Source: VFZN01 sp963709325
GTDB lineage: Bacteria; Acidobacteriota; Vicinamibacteria; Vicinamibacterales; UBA2999
DNA: 64,000 nt
Reading direction: 5' to 3'
Assembly (NCBI GenBank): GCA_963709325.1
Contig: CAVPVV010000001.1
Coordinates: 620,001-684,000, forward strand
The notes under the pieces are model-generated. The model worked only from the letters and a program-made list of their open reading frames with translations, made no database searches and was not told where the DNA came from. The position numbers were made by a program, and so were the translations under genes. Shown piece by piece: positions 36,357-45,803 of the stretch. The stretch's first letter is position 1. Each line of letters starts with the position of its first letter.

Positions 36357-36371
36357 GAACTTGACCCCCGG

Positions 36372-37201
<830 letters not shown>

Positions 37202-37205
<4 letters not shown>

Positions 37206-38044
37206 GACCGGCCTTGTCGCTGAAAGCGGTCCCGCAGGAAGACCGCGGCGGCGTTCATCGCCAGTAGGAGGCCCATCAGGACCAGAATACCGGCCGCGGC
37301 GTTCTCCTTGAAGGCGGCTTGCGGGCGCGAGACCCAGTTGAAGATTTGAATCGGCAGCACCGTGAACGGCGACCAGAGGCTATCGGGCGCGAACGGGATA
37401 TAAGTGAGCGCGCCAATCGTGATGAGCGGCGCCGTCTCCCCGATCGCGCGCGACAGCGACAGGATGAGGCCGGTCAGGATCCCGGGAAACGCCATCGGCA
37501 GCACCTGGTACCAGATCGTCTGCCATTTCGTCGCACCGAGCGCGTACGAGCCCTCGCGGATCGACTTGGGCACGGTGCGGAGCGCCTCGCGCGTCGAGAG
37601 GATCACCACCGGTAATGCCAGCAGCGCCAGCGTGCACGCCCCCGCGAGAACGCTCCGGCCCATGTTCATGGTTCTCACGAACAGGCCCAGGCCGAGCAGG
37701 CCGTAGATGATCGACGGCACGGCCGCGAGGTTGGAGATATTGATTTCGATGAAGCGCGCCGGCCGGCTGGCGGTGCCGTATTCCTCCAGGTAGACCGCCG
37801 AGGCGACACCGAGCGGCAGCGCGAACAGCCCGGTCAGGACGATCACCCAGATACTGCCGGCCAGCGCGTGGTAGATCCCGGCGTCTTCCGGGCGCCGCGA
37901 GGCCAGGCTCGTCAGGAATTGCCAGCTGAGCCGGCCGGCGCCATCGGCCATAACGTCGATGATCAGCGCCGCAAGAGTGACGAGCGCCACCCCCAGCGTC
38001 GCCATCGCCAGGACGCGAAAGGCGAGATCGGCGCGGTGCTTCAC
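37202..38044 (-). CDS. pstA: Phosphate ABC transporter permease PstA
   Basis: The protein has 280 residues with six transmembrane segments. The permease coupling loop is visible as EALRTVPKSIREGSYALGATKWQTIWYQVLPMAFPGILTGLILSLSRAIGETAPL, which contains the EAA motif and the GETAPL phrase of PstA. A periplasmic loop carries PEDAGIYHALAGSIWV. It starts with an ATG overlapping the pstC stop by four bases and ends overlapping the pstB start, so translation of the three is coupled. With PstC it forms the inner-membrane phosphate channel. Confidence 0.95.
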
Positions 38045-38922
38045 GAGTACTCCTCACGGAACCGCTCGCGCAGCCAGGTGCTGACCAGGTTGAGGCCGAA
38101 CGTCATCAGGAACAGCAACATCCCGACCGCGAAGATTGTCCGGTATTCGAGCGTCCCCTGCGGCGTGTCGCCGAGGCTGACCTGCACGATGTAGGCGGTC
38201 ATCGTCTCGAGCGGTACGAAGGGATTCGCGGTCAGCCGCGGCTGCTGGCCGGCGGCAATGGCCACGATCATCGTTTCGCCGACCGCGCGCGACACGGCGA
38301 GGATGAACGCCGCCGTGATGCCCGAGAACGCCGCCGGCACGACCACCTGCAGCGCGGTTTGCATCCGCGTTGCCCCGAGCGCGTAGGCGCCCTCGCGCAG
38401 GCCGCGCGGGACGGCCCGCATCGCATCTTCCGACAGCGAGGACACCAGCGGCAGGATCATGATGCCCATCACGATGCCCGGGCTGAGCGCGTTGAAGCCC
38501 GACATCTGCGGGAACACGCGCTGCAGGAGCGGTGTGACGAACATCAAGGCGAAATAGCCGTAGACCACGGTCGGCACCCCGGCCAGCACTTCGAGCACCG
38601 GTTTGACGACGCGCCGTAACCCGTCGGGCGCGTATTCACTGAGGTAGATCGCGGCGAGCAGCCCCATCGGCAGCGCCACCAGCATCGCAATGCCGGACAC
38701 GAGCAGCGTCCCGGCCACCAGTGGCAACACGCCGAAATGGCGGTTGGCGAAGAGCGGCGTCCACTCGGTGCCGGTCAGGAACTCGACGATGGGCACCTCG
38801 CGCAGGAACTCGATCGTTTCGACGGCCAGGACCAGGACGATCCCGGCCGTCGTGAACACCGACAGCGCCGCCGCCGCGAGCAGCAGGAACTCGATGAGAC
38901 GCTCGAACCGGCGGGGCTGCAT
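38041..38922 (-). CDS. pstC: Phosphate ABC transporter permease PstC
   Basis: The protein has 293 residues with six transmembrane segments. The N-terminal helix (LLLAAAALSVFTTAGIVLVLAVETIEFLREVPIVEFLTGTEWTPLFA) is typical of PstC. The coupling loop reads DAMRAVPRGLREGAYALGATRMQTALQVVVPAAFSGITAAFILAVSRAVGETMIV, with GETM where PstA has GETAP. The protein ends in a permease helix (FAVGMLLFLMTFGLNLVSTWL). It is nine bases after pstS and overlaps pstA by four, in the standard pstSCAB order. Confidence 0.95.
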   Translation of the reverse strand: MQPRRFERLIEFLLLAAAALSVFTTAGIVLVLAVETIEFLREVPIVEFLTGTEWTPLFANRHFGVLPLVAGTLLVSGIAMLVALPMGLLAAIYLSEYAPDGLRRVVKPVLEVLAGVPTVVYGYFALMFVTPLLQRVFPQMSGFNALSPGIVMGIMILPLVSSLSEDAMRAVPRGLREGAYALGATRMQTALQVVVPAAFSGITAAFILAVSRAVGETMIVAIAAGQQPRLTANPFVPLETMTAYIVQVSLGDTPQGTLEYRTIFAVGMLLFLMTFGLNLVSTWLRERFREEYS

Positions 38923-38931
38923 CGACGGGTG

Positions 38932-39960
38932 TTACCGGCCGCGTTCCTTGGCGAGCAACTGCTCGATGGTGACGCCGACCGTGTTCTCGGCGCCGGCGAA
39001 GAGCGATCCCGGCGTCCGGGCGGTGAAGCGCTCCCCAACCAGCTTGTAGGCGTCAGCGCCCAAGCCGACGTAGTTGACCTCGCGCACCAGCTTGTCCGCC
39101 TCGGCGAGGTAGAACTCGACGAACTTCTGAACTTCAGGCCGGTCGCCGGCCTTCTTCGAGACGTAGATGAAGACCGGGCGCGACAACGGCTGATACGTTC
39201 CCGTCCGAATCGTGTCCGGGTTCGGGAGGATCGCGCCGCCGCCGTTGTCAGCCTTGCCGTCATCGACCGGGATCAGCTTCAGCTTGTCCACGTTCTCTTC
39301 GTAATAGGCGAACGGAATGAATCCGAGCGCCAGCTCGTCGCTGCTCACGCCCTGCACGAGCACGTTATCGTCCTCGCTGGAGGTGAAGTCGCCGCGGCTG
39401 GCCTTCGCCTTGCCGGTAATCGCCTCGGTGAAGTAGTCGTAGGTTCCCGAATCCACGCCGGCGCCGAAGAGGTGAATCTCCCGGTCCGGCCACGACGCGC
39501 GGATCTGATTCCACTTCGTGACCTTCCCCTGCGCGTCCGGCGCCCACATCGTCTTGAGCTCCGCGGCGGTGATGTTGCTCACCCAGCTGGCCTTCGGGTT
39601 CACGACGATGGCGATGCCGTCGTAGGCGATTGGCAGCTCGACGTACTCGATGCCGGACTTTTCGCACGCGGCGATCTCGGCGGCCATGATCGGCCGCGAC
39701 GCGTCGCTAATGTCGGTCTCGCCGCGGCAGAACTTCTGGAAGCCGCCGCCGGTTCCGGAGATGCCGACGGTAACGCGCGTTCCGGGATTGGTCCGCTGGA
39801 ACTCTTCGGCGACGGCCTCGCTGATCGGGAAGACCGTGCTGGAGCCGTCGAGCGTCACCAGGCCCCCGGACCCAGGTGCCGACGAAGATGACGATCCACC
39901 GCCACAGGCGGCCGTCAGCATGACGGCGATCACAGCCACAAACCATCTCTCTACACGCAT
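38932..39960 (-). CDS. pstS: Phosphate-binding lipoprotein PstS
   Basis: The protein has 342 residues. The signal peptide ends in the lipobox LTAAC, so the mature protein is a lipoprotein on the periplasmic side. The phosphate-binding loops are evident: LDGSSTVFPISEAVAEEF, VGISGTGGGFQKFCRGETDISDASRP and GVDSGTYDYFTEAITGKAKASRGDF. The phrase GTGGGF..FC..ETDISDASRPI belongs to the longer PstS branch found in Acidobacteriota and cyanobacteria. It delivers phosphate to PstCA. The first gene of the operon, it is preceded 23 bases upstream by a four-unit Pho box, which explains induction under phosphate starvation. Confidence 0.95.
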   Translation of the reverse strand: MRVERWFVAVIAVMLTAACGGGSSSSSAPGSGGLVTLDGSSTVFPISEAVAEEFQRTNPGTRVTVGISGTGGGFQKFCRGETDISDASRPIMAAEIAACEKSGIEYVELPIAYDGIAIVVNPKASWVSNITAAELKTMWAPDAQGKVTKWNQIRASWPDREIHLFGAGVDSGTYDYFTEAITGKAKASRGDFTSSEDDNVLVQGVSSDELALGFIPFAYYEENVDKLKLIPVDDGKADNGGGAILPNPDTIRTGTYQPLSRPVFIYVSKKAGDRPEVQKFVEFYLAEADKLVREVNYVGLGADAYKLVGERFTARTPGSLFAGAENTVGVTIEQLLAKERGR

Positions 39961-39982
39961 GTGATCACCGTATTCCGGCGCC

Positions 39983-40022
39983 GTTTCGCACCAGTTTCTG
40001 GCGTGTTAAATCCGGGTAACGA
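39983..40022 (-). promoter_or_regulatory. Pho box (four 7-mers, 11-bp period) upstream of pstS
   Basis: Read on the minus strand, the site is TCGTTAC-4-ATTTAAC-4-CAGAAAC-4-GCGAAAC. The last two bases of every 7-mer (AC) are exactly 11 bases apart. This is the direct-repeat spacing bound by PhoB dimers in enterobacteria (CTGTCAT repeats with 4-base spacers). The individual units are more degenerate than at 54523. Confidence 0.7.
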
Positions 40023-40035
40023 AACTCGTGCGCGA

Positions 40036-40941
40036 TTACCGTCCGGCCGGAGCTTCCATGGCAATCCCGAGCTCGCTCAGCACCGCGAGCAGTTTCTCCC
40101 GTGCCGCTGGCCTGGGCGGCACCATCGGCAGCCGATAGACCAGCTCGCAGAGCCCCATCGCCGCCATGGCGAACTTGACCGGTCCCGGGTTTGATTCGAC
40201 GAAGTTGCCGAGGAGCAGCGGCAGGAGCCGCTGATGGACGCTCCTGGCGCGCTGGTAATCTCCGCGCTCCGCCGCTTCCACCATCTCCACCATTTCGGCG
40301 GGAATCTCATTCGATGCGACGGAAACGATCCCGCGGCCTCCAATCGCCATCAGCGGAACGGTGATCGCATCGTCGCCCGACAGCACCAGGAAGTCGGGCG
40401 GGACGGCCCGAAGAACCTCGGCCATCTGCTGGATGTTGCCGGAGGCTTCCTTCACGCCGACGACGTGCGGGATTGTCGCCAGCCGCGCGATCGTGGCGGC
40501 GTCCATGTTGCAGCCGGTCCGGCCAGGGACGTTGTAGAGCACGATCGGCAGCTGGGTGGCATCGGCTACCGTCGAGAAGTGCTGGAACAAGCCTTCCGGC
40601 GTCGGCTTGTTGTAGTACGGTGTCACGGACAACAGCCCGGTGGCACCCGCCTTTTCCATCTCCTTCGCGGCGTGCGCGACCTCACGGGTGTCGTAACCGC
40701 CCGCGCCGGCCAGCACCGGCACTTGCCCCGCGGCTTCTTTCACGACCAGCTCCACCACGCGACGCTTCTCAGTGTCCGACAGCGTCGGCGTTTCGCCCGT
40801 CGTGCCGCACGGCACGAGGAAGTGGACACCGGCCTCGATCTGCCGGCGTGCCAATCGCCGCACCGCCGCATCGTCCACGGCGCCGTCCTTGGTGAATGGC
40901 GTGATCAGTGCCGTCCCAACCCCGGTCCAGGCTTGCCTCAT
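40036..40941 (-). CDS. dapA: 4-hydroxy-tetrahydrodipicolinate synthase
   Basis: The protein has 301 residues from the ATG at 40941, which has GGGAGG seven bases upstream; an earlier in-frame ATG lacks this. The DapA signatures are all present: TPFTKDGAVD, FLVPCGTTGETPTLSDTEK, VTPYYNKPTPEGLFQHF, the tyrosine in VLYNVPGRTGCN, and the Schiff-base Lys in VVGVKEASGNI. It condenses pyruvate and aspartate semialdehyde in lysine/diaminopimelate synthesis. It is the third gene of lysC-dapB-dapA and is followed directly by the Pho box of pstS. Confidence 0.95.
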   Translation of the reverse strand: MRQAWTGVGTALITPFTKDGAVDDAAVRRLARRQIEAGVHFLVPCGTTGETPTLSDTEKRRVVELVVKEAAGQVPVLAGAGGYDTREVAHAAKEMEKAGATGLLSVTPYYNKPTPEGLFQHFSTVADATQLPIVLYNVPGRTGCNMDAATIARLATIPHVVGVKEASGNIQQMAEVLRAVPPDFLVLSGDDAITVPLMAIGGRGIVSVASNEIPAEMVEMVEAAERGDYQRARSVHQRLLPLLLGNFVESNPGPVKFAMAAMGLCELVYRLPMVPPRPAAREKLLAVLSELGIAMEAPAGR

Positions 40942-40960
40942 TGCAGTGCCTCCCATTCGG

Positions 40961-41641
40961 TCACGCCAGTACGTCCCGCATCGAAAACCAGCCGTGCCGT
41001 CCAGCGACCCAGCTCGCGGCGACCAGCGCGCCGCGCGCGAACACGCCTCGATCCCGCACCGTGTGCGTCAGCTCGATGGTCTCGGAAGGCCCGTCGAAGC
41101 CCACCGTGTGTGTGCCTGGAATGAAGCCGGCGCGCGTTGACGACATGTCGATCCCGCGCCCGAATCCGGCCTGGCTCATGCCCGCCTTCAAGGTCAGCGC
41201 GGTTCCTGACGGGGCATCCTTCTTTCGATCGTGGTGCGCCTCGTGAATCCAGGCGCCGAAATCGGCGTGCGGCGCCAACCGCCGCGCCGCCTCTTCGACG
41301 ATCAGCTGAAACAGGTTCATGCCGAGCGAGAAGTTTGCCGCCGCGACCACGCCGATGCCGGCTCGCGAGGCAACCGTGCGCAGCGCCGACTCCTGTTCCT
41401 GCAATCCAGTCGTCCCGATCACGACGTGGACACCGCGTTCAGCCAGCGCGGCAAGGTTGCGACCGACGACCTCCGCGTTCGTGAAGTCGATGGCCACGTC
41501 CACCGGACCGAATGCGTCGCCGGCGAGGGCGTCGCTGGTTCGGCCGCTGACGACGCCGGCCAGCTCGAAGCCGTGGGCGGGGGCCAACCCCTCGACGAGG
41601 GTACCCATACGACCATGGCCGACCACGAGCAATCGCGGCAT
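40961..41641 (-). CDS. dapB: 4-hydroxy-tetrahydrodipicolinate reductase
   Basis: The protein has 226 residues, a short form like those of thermophiles and other Acidobacteriota (the E. coli enzyme has 273). The nucleotide-binding start is LLVVGHGRMGTLVEGLA. The catalytic motif EAHHDRKKDAPSGTALTL carries the paired His and the Lys that bind the substrate. VVIGTTGL and AANFSLGMN complete the active site. It reduces the DapA product with NAD(P)H. It starts three bases after the lysC stop and ends 19 bases before the dapA start, so the three genes form one operon. Confidence 0.95.
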   Translation of the reverse strand: MPRLLVVGHGRMGTLVEGLAPAHGFELAGVVSGRTSDALAGDAFGPVDVAIDFTNAEVVGRNLAALAERGVHVVIGTTGLQEQESALRTVASRAGIGVVAAANFSLGMNLFQLIVEEAARRLAPHADFGAWIHEAHHDRKKDAPSGTALTLKAGMSQAGFGRGIDMSSTRAGFIPGTHTVGFDGPSETIELTHTVRDRGVFARGALVAASWVAGRHGWFSMRDVLA

Positions 41642-41644
41642 CGC

Positions 41645-43063
41645 TCAGCCTCGTGTGCCGGTCACCGAGGCCGGCACCGGATACGGAGCGAAGAAAGTCT
41701 CGTGCAGCCGGCTGAGTGCGGTCGGCACGTCGCGGTCGCGGATGACGAAGGTGATGTTCCGGCGGCCGGCCGCCTGCGACACCATCCGCAGCGGCACGTC
41801 CCCGAGAGACGCCAGCACGCGGGCCGAGAGGGCCGGCTCGCGTTGAAGACCGTCGCCAACCGCGCACACAATGGCCATCTTCTCTTCGCACGCGACATCG
41901 GCGAAGGCCGAGAGCTCGGCCACGAGATCGGGAAGCCGGCGGGAGTCATCGACCGTCACCGAGACGCTCACTTCCGATGTGGTCACGACGTCAACCGGCG
42001 TCTTGAACCGTTCGAAAACCGCGAACAGCCGGCCGAGAAAGCCGTGGGCCATCAGCATGCGGGACGAAGTGATGTCCACGACCGTGACGCCCTTCTTGGC
42101 GGCGACGGCGGTCAGCGGCTGCTCCGTGACCGGCCGCTCGGCGGTGATCAGCGTGCCGAGGGCGTTCGGACGGCGCGAGTTCAGGATGCGCACCGGGATG
42201 TTGCGGGCAACGGCTGGCTGGATGGTGGCGGGGTGGAGCACCTTGGCACCGAAATACGCGAGCTCCGACGCTTCGGCGAACGAGATGTGGGGCACCAGGT
42301 GCGGGTCCTTCACGATTCGCGGGTCCGAGGTGAGCATGCCGTCCACGTCGGTCCAGATCTGAATCTCGCGGACGCCGAGGCACGAACCGACGATCGAGGC
42401 GGAGTAGTCGGAGCCGCCGCGTCCGAGTGTCGTGGTCACCCCCTCGCGAGTCGCGCCGACGAAGCCACCCAGGACCGGGATCTGGCGCGTGGCCAGAATC
42501 GGATCGACGCTGGCCATCAGCGCGGAGGTTGTTTCCGCGAATAAAGGAGCGGCCGCCTGGTGGTCGCCATTGGTGACCACCACCCGCCGGGCATCCACCC
42601 ACTCGGCGGGCAGGCCGGCAGCATCGAGCGCTGCCGTCACCAGGCGGCTGCTGAGGATTTCTCCGGTGGCAGCGATCGTGTCCGCCCAGCGAGGCGATAC
42701 CTCTCGCAGCACGCTCAGCGCCGAGATGATGCGCTCGAGATCGTCGAACTCCCGGCTCAGTAGCTCGAGCACCGCGCCGCGGGCGCTCGGCTCGCTGATC
42801 AGCTCTGCGACTGCCGCATGGCGGTCACGGAGATCGCGCACGCTGGCACGAGCTCCTTCGCTGTCTCCAGCTCCGGCCTGGGCGGCGAGACCCAGCAGGC
42901 GGTCGGTCACGCCAGACAGCGCCGAGACGACGACGATCGGGCCGCGCGCGTCGCCGCCTTCGCGCTGCGCTTCAGCCTGGCGCTCGGCCCGGACGATCGC
43001 CAACAACCGCTCGACGGCGGCACGATCCGCCACCGAGGTTCCCCCGAACTTCATCACGACCAT
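41645..43063 (-). CDS. lysC: Aspartate kinase
   Basis: The protein has 472 residues from the start giving VVMKFGGTSVADRAAVERLL, the invariant kinase N-terminus; an in-frame ATG six codons upstream falls inside the T-run side of a terminator. The catalytic domain shows VVVVSALSGVTDRL-type loops, EWVDARRVVVT, LGRGGSDYSASIVG and IWTDVDGMLTSDPRIV. Two ACT domains follow (VTVVDITSSRMLMAHGFLGRLFAVFE; MAIVCAVGDGLQREPALSARVLASL), as expected for an enzyme under allosteric amino-acid control. It commits aspartate to lysine, methionine and threonine. Expression is probably attenuated by the structured leader directly upstream. Confidence 0.95.
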   Translation of the reverse strand: MVVMKFGGTSVADRAAVERLLAIVRAERQAEAQREGGDARGPIVVVSALSGVTDRLLGLAAQAGAGDSEGARASVRDLRDRHAAVAELISEPSARGAVLELLSREFDDLERIISALSVLREVSPRWADTIAATGEILSSRLVTAALDAAGLPAEWVDARRVVVTNGDHQAAAPLFAETTSALMASVDPILATRQIPVLGGFVGATREGVTTTLGRGGSDYSASIVGSCLGVREIQIWTDVDGMLTSDPRIVKDPHLVPHISFAEASELAYFGAKVLHPATIQPAVARNIPVRILNSRRPNALGTLITAERPVTEQPLTAVAAKKGVTVVDITSSRMLMAHGFLGRLFAVFERFKTPVDVVTTSEVSVSVTVDDSRRLPDLVAELSAFADVACEEKMAIVCAVGDGLQREPALSARVLASLGDVPLRMVSQAAGRRNITFVIRDRDVPTALSRLHETFFAPYPVPASVTGTRG

Positions 43064-43073
43064 GCTTGACCCC

Positions 43074-43112
43074 GAAAACACAAAACCCGCCTTGGCGTCT
43101 GCCGCGGCGGGT
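43074..43112 (-). terminator. Intrinsic terminator in the lysC leader (attenuator)
   Basis: On the minus strand ACCCGCC (43112-43106) pairs with GGCGGGT (43091-43085) around a 14-base loop. It is followed by the U-rich TTTTGTGTTTTC that ends only about ten bases before the lysC start. A terminator in this position can only serve to control read-through into lysC. Confidence 0.75.
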
Positions 43113-43240
43113 GCTGGTGGCCCTGACGGCCGCTCGATGATGTGCTCTTGTTGGAGAGCTCACCAGTGACACACAGAACCCGATGCGGCGCACGCCCGCT
43201 TTCGCGTGGAGCGCTTTCGCATCTGGATCTGTTTTGTCAC
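43074..43240 (-). promoter_or_regulatory. Structured 5' leader RNA of the lysC-dapB-dapA operon
   Basis: On the predicted transcript, GTGACA at 43240-43235 pairs with TGTCAC at 43171-43166, enclosing nested stems: CAGA/TCTG, GATGCG/CGCATC, and CACGC/GCGTG with a GAAA loop. Next, CTGGTG (43166-43161) pairs with CACCAG (43119-43114) around two hairpins, GCTCT/AGAGC and GGCC/GGCC, a three-way junction. The terminator hairpin follows. A 20-codon reading frame (start 43222, stop 43160) lies inside. I cannot match it to lysine or SAM riboswitch consensus sequences. It could be a ligand-binding or peptide-based attenuator. Confidence 0.55.
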
Positions 43241-43248
43241 GGCGCGGA

Positions 43249-43254
43249 GTATAG
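43249..43254 (-). promoter_or_regulatory. -10 element (TATACT) of the lysC leader transcript
   Basis: TATACT on the minus strand is followed after about seven bases by GTGACA, the first strand of the outer stem of the leader. The transcript would thus begin exactly where the predicted structure begins. The -35 region (CTGAGC) is weak. Confidence 0.55.
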
Positions 43255-43271
43255 CACGAGAGTTCGAACGC

Positions 43272-44861
43272 TCAGCTCAGCGTCTTTCTCGCGGGACCTC
43301 GACGGACTCTGCCGGCTGGTGCCGGGTCACCGGCGATTCGAGTCAGGACAATCGGCTTGCCCAGCTGGCTCTCAAGGATGGCCAGCTGGCGGCGCCCGGC
43401 CCACACCTCGAGCTCGGCGTCGCCTTCCGCTTCGACCTGCAGGCGGAGATCCGTGCCGCGGTCCTTGATCGAGATTGCGCTCACCACGCCGTGACGCGAG
43501 CGGTCCAGCGTTTCGGCGACGCGGAGGACGGCAGCGAGGATGCGGACGGTGCGCCGGAGCGGCTGCGAGAGATCCGCGAAGCCATCCTGGTCGCGCTTCG
43601 GCGTCCCGCGGCGGTGATAGCGGGCGACCAGCGCCATGACCTCGATCTCCTCGGGCTCGAACCCGCGCAGGTCGCCGTTCTTGATCAGGTAATACGAATG
43701 CCGGTGGTGGCGCTCGTAGCTGATGTGGTTGCCGATGTCGTGGAGCAGCGACGCGTACTCCAACCACTCGCGTTCGCGGTCGCCGAGGTTGTGCAGCGGG
43801 CGCGTCTGATCGAAGATCGCGACCGACATCCGCGCCACCTGCTTGGCGTGAGCCGCCTCCCAGTTGCAGCGCTCGGCGAGCTCGATCGCCGAGCGGCGGC
43901 GAATGTCGGGATAGCGATCGACGCGGGCGATTTCCTTGCGGTGGCGATGCACGTAGTCGAGGACGAGACCCTCGCGGAGCGCCAGGTCGCAGAGCGTGAT
44001 CTCCTCGGCCCCGAGCTTGCTCATCAGCGTATCGAGGAGAACCGCGCCGGCCACGACCAGATCGGCACGCCGCGGATCCAGGCCCGGAAGCGACAGGCGC
44101 TCATCGAGTGGCAAGCCGGTGACGCTCTTGCGAAGGCGCTTCAGGCTTTTTGCACTCACCCTCAGGTTACGCACTTCCTCTGGGACGGTTCCGCGATCGA
44201 GCGCGGTCGCAACCGTGCCGAGCGACAGGATGGTGCCGGACGTGCCGATGACCCGGTCGAATCCCTCCCTCACGACGTGCCCGATGTAGCGGTCGACCTG
44301 ATCGCCGATGAACTTCGTCAGCTTGCGCTCGTCGCGCCGGCTGATGGGATCGGACGCGACGAAGCGTTCGCTGAGCCGGATGACGCCGATCTTGAAGCTG
44401 CGGGCGAACTTCACTTCGCGCCCGGTCCCGAGCGTGACCTCGACGCTGCCGCCGCCGATGTCGATCACCACTGCCGGCTTCGGCGTGTCCACGCCGTAGA
44501 CCGCGGCGGTGTGAATCAGGCGGGCTTCCTCGGTGCCGGTGATGATTCGGGCCCGAATGCCGGTCTGCTCTTCGATGGCCGCCAGAAAGGCGCCGCCGTT
44601 CTCGGCCTCTCGAGTGGCACTGGTTGCCGCGGCAAGGATTTCATCGACCCGGTGCGACCGCGCGATCCGCTCGAACTTCGAGAGTGCCTGGAGCGCCGCG
44701 GTCTGCGCCGACCGGGTCAGCTTGCGCCCGTCAAGACCGCCAGCGCCGAGCCGCACCATCTCCTTTTCCCGATCGATCACCTCGAACGAGAAATCGGGCC
44801 GGACGCGAACCACGATCATGTGGACGGAGTTGGTGCCGATGTCGATGGCGGCGAGGCGCAT
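43272..44861 (-). CDS. Ppx/GppA exopolyphosphatase family protein with HD domain
   Basis: The protein has 529 residues. The N-terminal actin-like ATPase fold has MRLAAIDIGTNSVHMIVVRV, IDIGGGSVEVTLGTG and GTSGTILSLG, the phosphate loops of the family. The C-terminal part (about residues 320-500) is an HD-type domain: EYASLLHDIGNHISYERHHRHSYYLI. This is the long Ppx/GppA form that hydrolyses polyphosphate or pppGpp. It is divergent from a CHAD-domain gene 47 bases away, a domain that binds polyphosphate, which favours a polyphosphate role. Its 3' end lies close to the lysC promoter, which reads the same way. Confidence 0.9.
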   Translation of the reverse strand: MRLAAIDIGTNSVHMIVVRVRPDFSFEVIDREKEMVRLGAGGLDGRKLTRSAQTAALQALSKFERIARSHRVDEILAAATSATREAENGGAFLAAIEEQTGIRARIITGTEEARLIHTAAVYGVDTPKPAVVIDIGGGSVEVTLGTGREVKFARSFKIGVIRLSERFVASDPISRRDERKLTKFIGDQVDRYIGHVVREGFDRVIGTSGTILSLGTVATALDRGTVPEEVRNLRVSAKSLKRLRKSVTGLPLDERLSLPGLDPRRADLVVAGAVLLDTLMSKLGAEEITLCDLALREGLVLDYVHRHRKEIARVDRYPDIRRRSAIELAERCNWEAAHAKQVARMSVAIFDQTRPLHNLGDREREWLEYASLLHDIGNHISYERHHRHSYYLIKNGDLRGFEPEEIEVMALVARYHRRGTPKRDQDGFADLSQPLRRTVRILAAVLRVAETLDRSRHGVVSAISIKDRGTDLRLQVEAEGDAELEVWAGRRQLAILESQLGKPIVLTRIAGDPAPAGRVRRGPARKTLS

Positions 44862-44884
44862 GTCGAGGCGTGGGAAGCGGCCGG

Positions 44885-44890
44885 TATAAT
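44885..44890 (+). promoter_or_regulatory. -10 element (TATAAT) of the CHAD gene
   Basis: A consensus TATAAT with TGTCGA 18 bases upstream (44861-44866) as a possible -35. The ATG at 44909 is 18 bases downstream. It overlaps the promoter region of the divergent ppx/gppA gene. Confidence 0.6.
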
Positions 44891-44908
44891 GGCCGTCCGA
44901 ATCCTAGC

Positions 44909-45799
44909 ATGGCGCGTACACCGCTTCCGGCCCGCCTCCTGCAACAACGGATGCTGGCACTGCTCGACGCGCTGCCGGCTGCGACTTCAGGGGACGTGAC
45001 GTCGGTCCACCGCGCTCGCGTGGCATCGCGGCGGCTGCGCGAGGTGTTGCCGGTGCTGGCCGAAGCCGCGGGCTCTCCGGAGCTGGATCGGGCCGGCAAG
45101 GACGTGCGGCGCATCACGCGCGCGCTCGGACCGATTCGGGAACTGGACGTGGCGCTCGGACATCTGCAGGAAATCGGGCCGCGGACGGGCGCTTCCGCCC
45201 GCGCCCTCGGAATCGTCCGGCATCACCTGACGGACGAGCGGCAGGCCCATCGTCGCGCGATGCTCGACGTGATCACGCCGAGTGCGGCGGCACGATTGCG
45301 GGCCCGGCTCGCGACCTCGGACGCCCGCGATGGGCTGAGCGCTCCCGACCATCAGGCGGAGCTTCGCGCCGCCCGCCAGCGAGCGGCCAGGCGGGCGATG
45401 CGCCTTCGCGCCCAGATCCGCCGGGCCGGCGGGCTCTACCAGCCCGAGCAGCTCCACATGGTCCGCGTCGCCGCCAAGAAACTGCGCTACGCGCTCGAAG
45501 TGGATCGCGAACTGTCCCGATCGCGGGCGATGGCTCGGGTCGATCGGATCAAGGCGCTGCAGGACGGGCTCGGCGAGATTCACGATTTCGAGATTCTCCT
45601 GGAGCACACCCGCGCCGTGCAGACAGGACTGGCTGGCACCGATCGGCAGACCGCCAACGAGCTGGACGCGCTCGTCCATGTGCTCGAGACCGAGTGCCGG
45701 GACGGACACGCGGCGTACCTGCGCGATCGCGCTACGATCGAAGGCATCTGCTTCCGTATCATCGAGGCTGCCCGCCGGGGTGGCCCAACGTTCAAGTAG
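44909..45799 (+). CDS. CHAD domain-containing protein (polyphosphate-associated)
   Basis: The protein has 296 residues from ATG 44909 and is strongly basic and all-helical. The CHAD repeats show conserved His/Arg/Lys: SVHRARVASRRLREVLPVL near the start, then RRITRALGPIRELDVALGHL, and later LHMVRVAAKKLRYALEV and LGEIHDFEILLEHT. These basic faces bind inorganic polyphosphate in characterised CHAD proteins. The gene is divergent from ppx/gppA and four bases upstream of sixA, with which it is probably co-transcribed. A polyphosphate-granule or polyphosphate-sensing role is likely. Confidence 0.9.
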   Translation: MARTPLPARLLQQRMLALLDALPAATSGDVTSVHRARVASRRLREVLPVLAEAAGSPELDRAGKDVRRITRALGPIRELDVALGHLQEIGPRTGASARALGIVRHHLTDERQAHRRAMLDVITPSAAARLRARLATSDARDGLSAPDHQAELRAARQRAARRAMRLRAQIRRAGGLYQPEQLHMVRVAAKKLRYALEVDRELSRSRAMARVDRIKALQDGLGEIHDFEILLEHTRAVQTGLAGTDRQTANELDALVHVLETECRDGHAAYLRDRATIEGICFRIIEAARRGGPTFK

Positions 45800-45803
45800 T
45801 CCT

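Noticed and set aside
43064..43240. Lysine or SAM riboswitch assignment for the lysC leader
   Set aside because: The conserved lysine-aptamer and SAM-aptamer core words are not present in order, so I left the class open.
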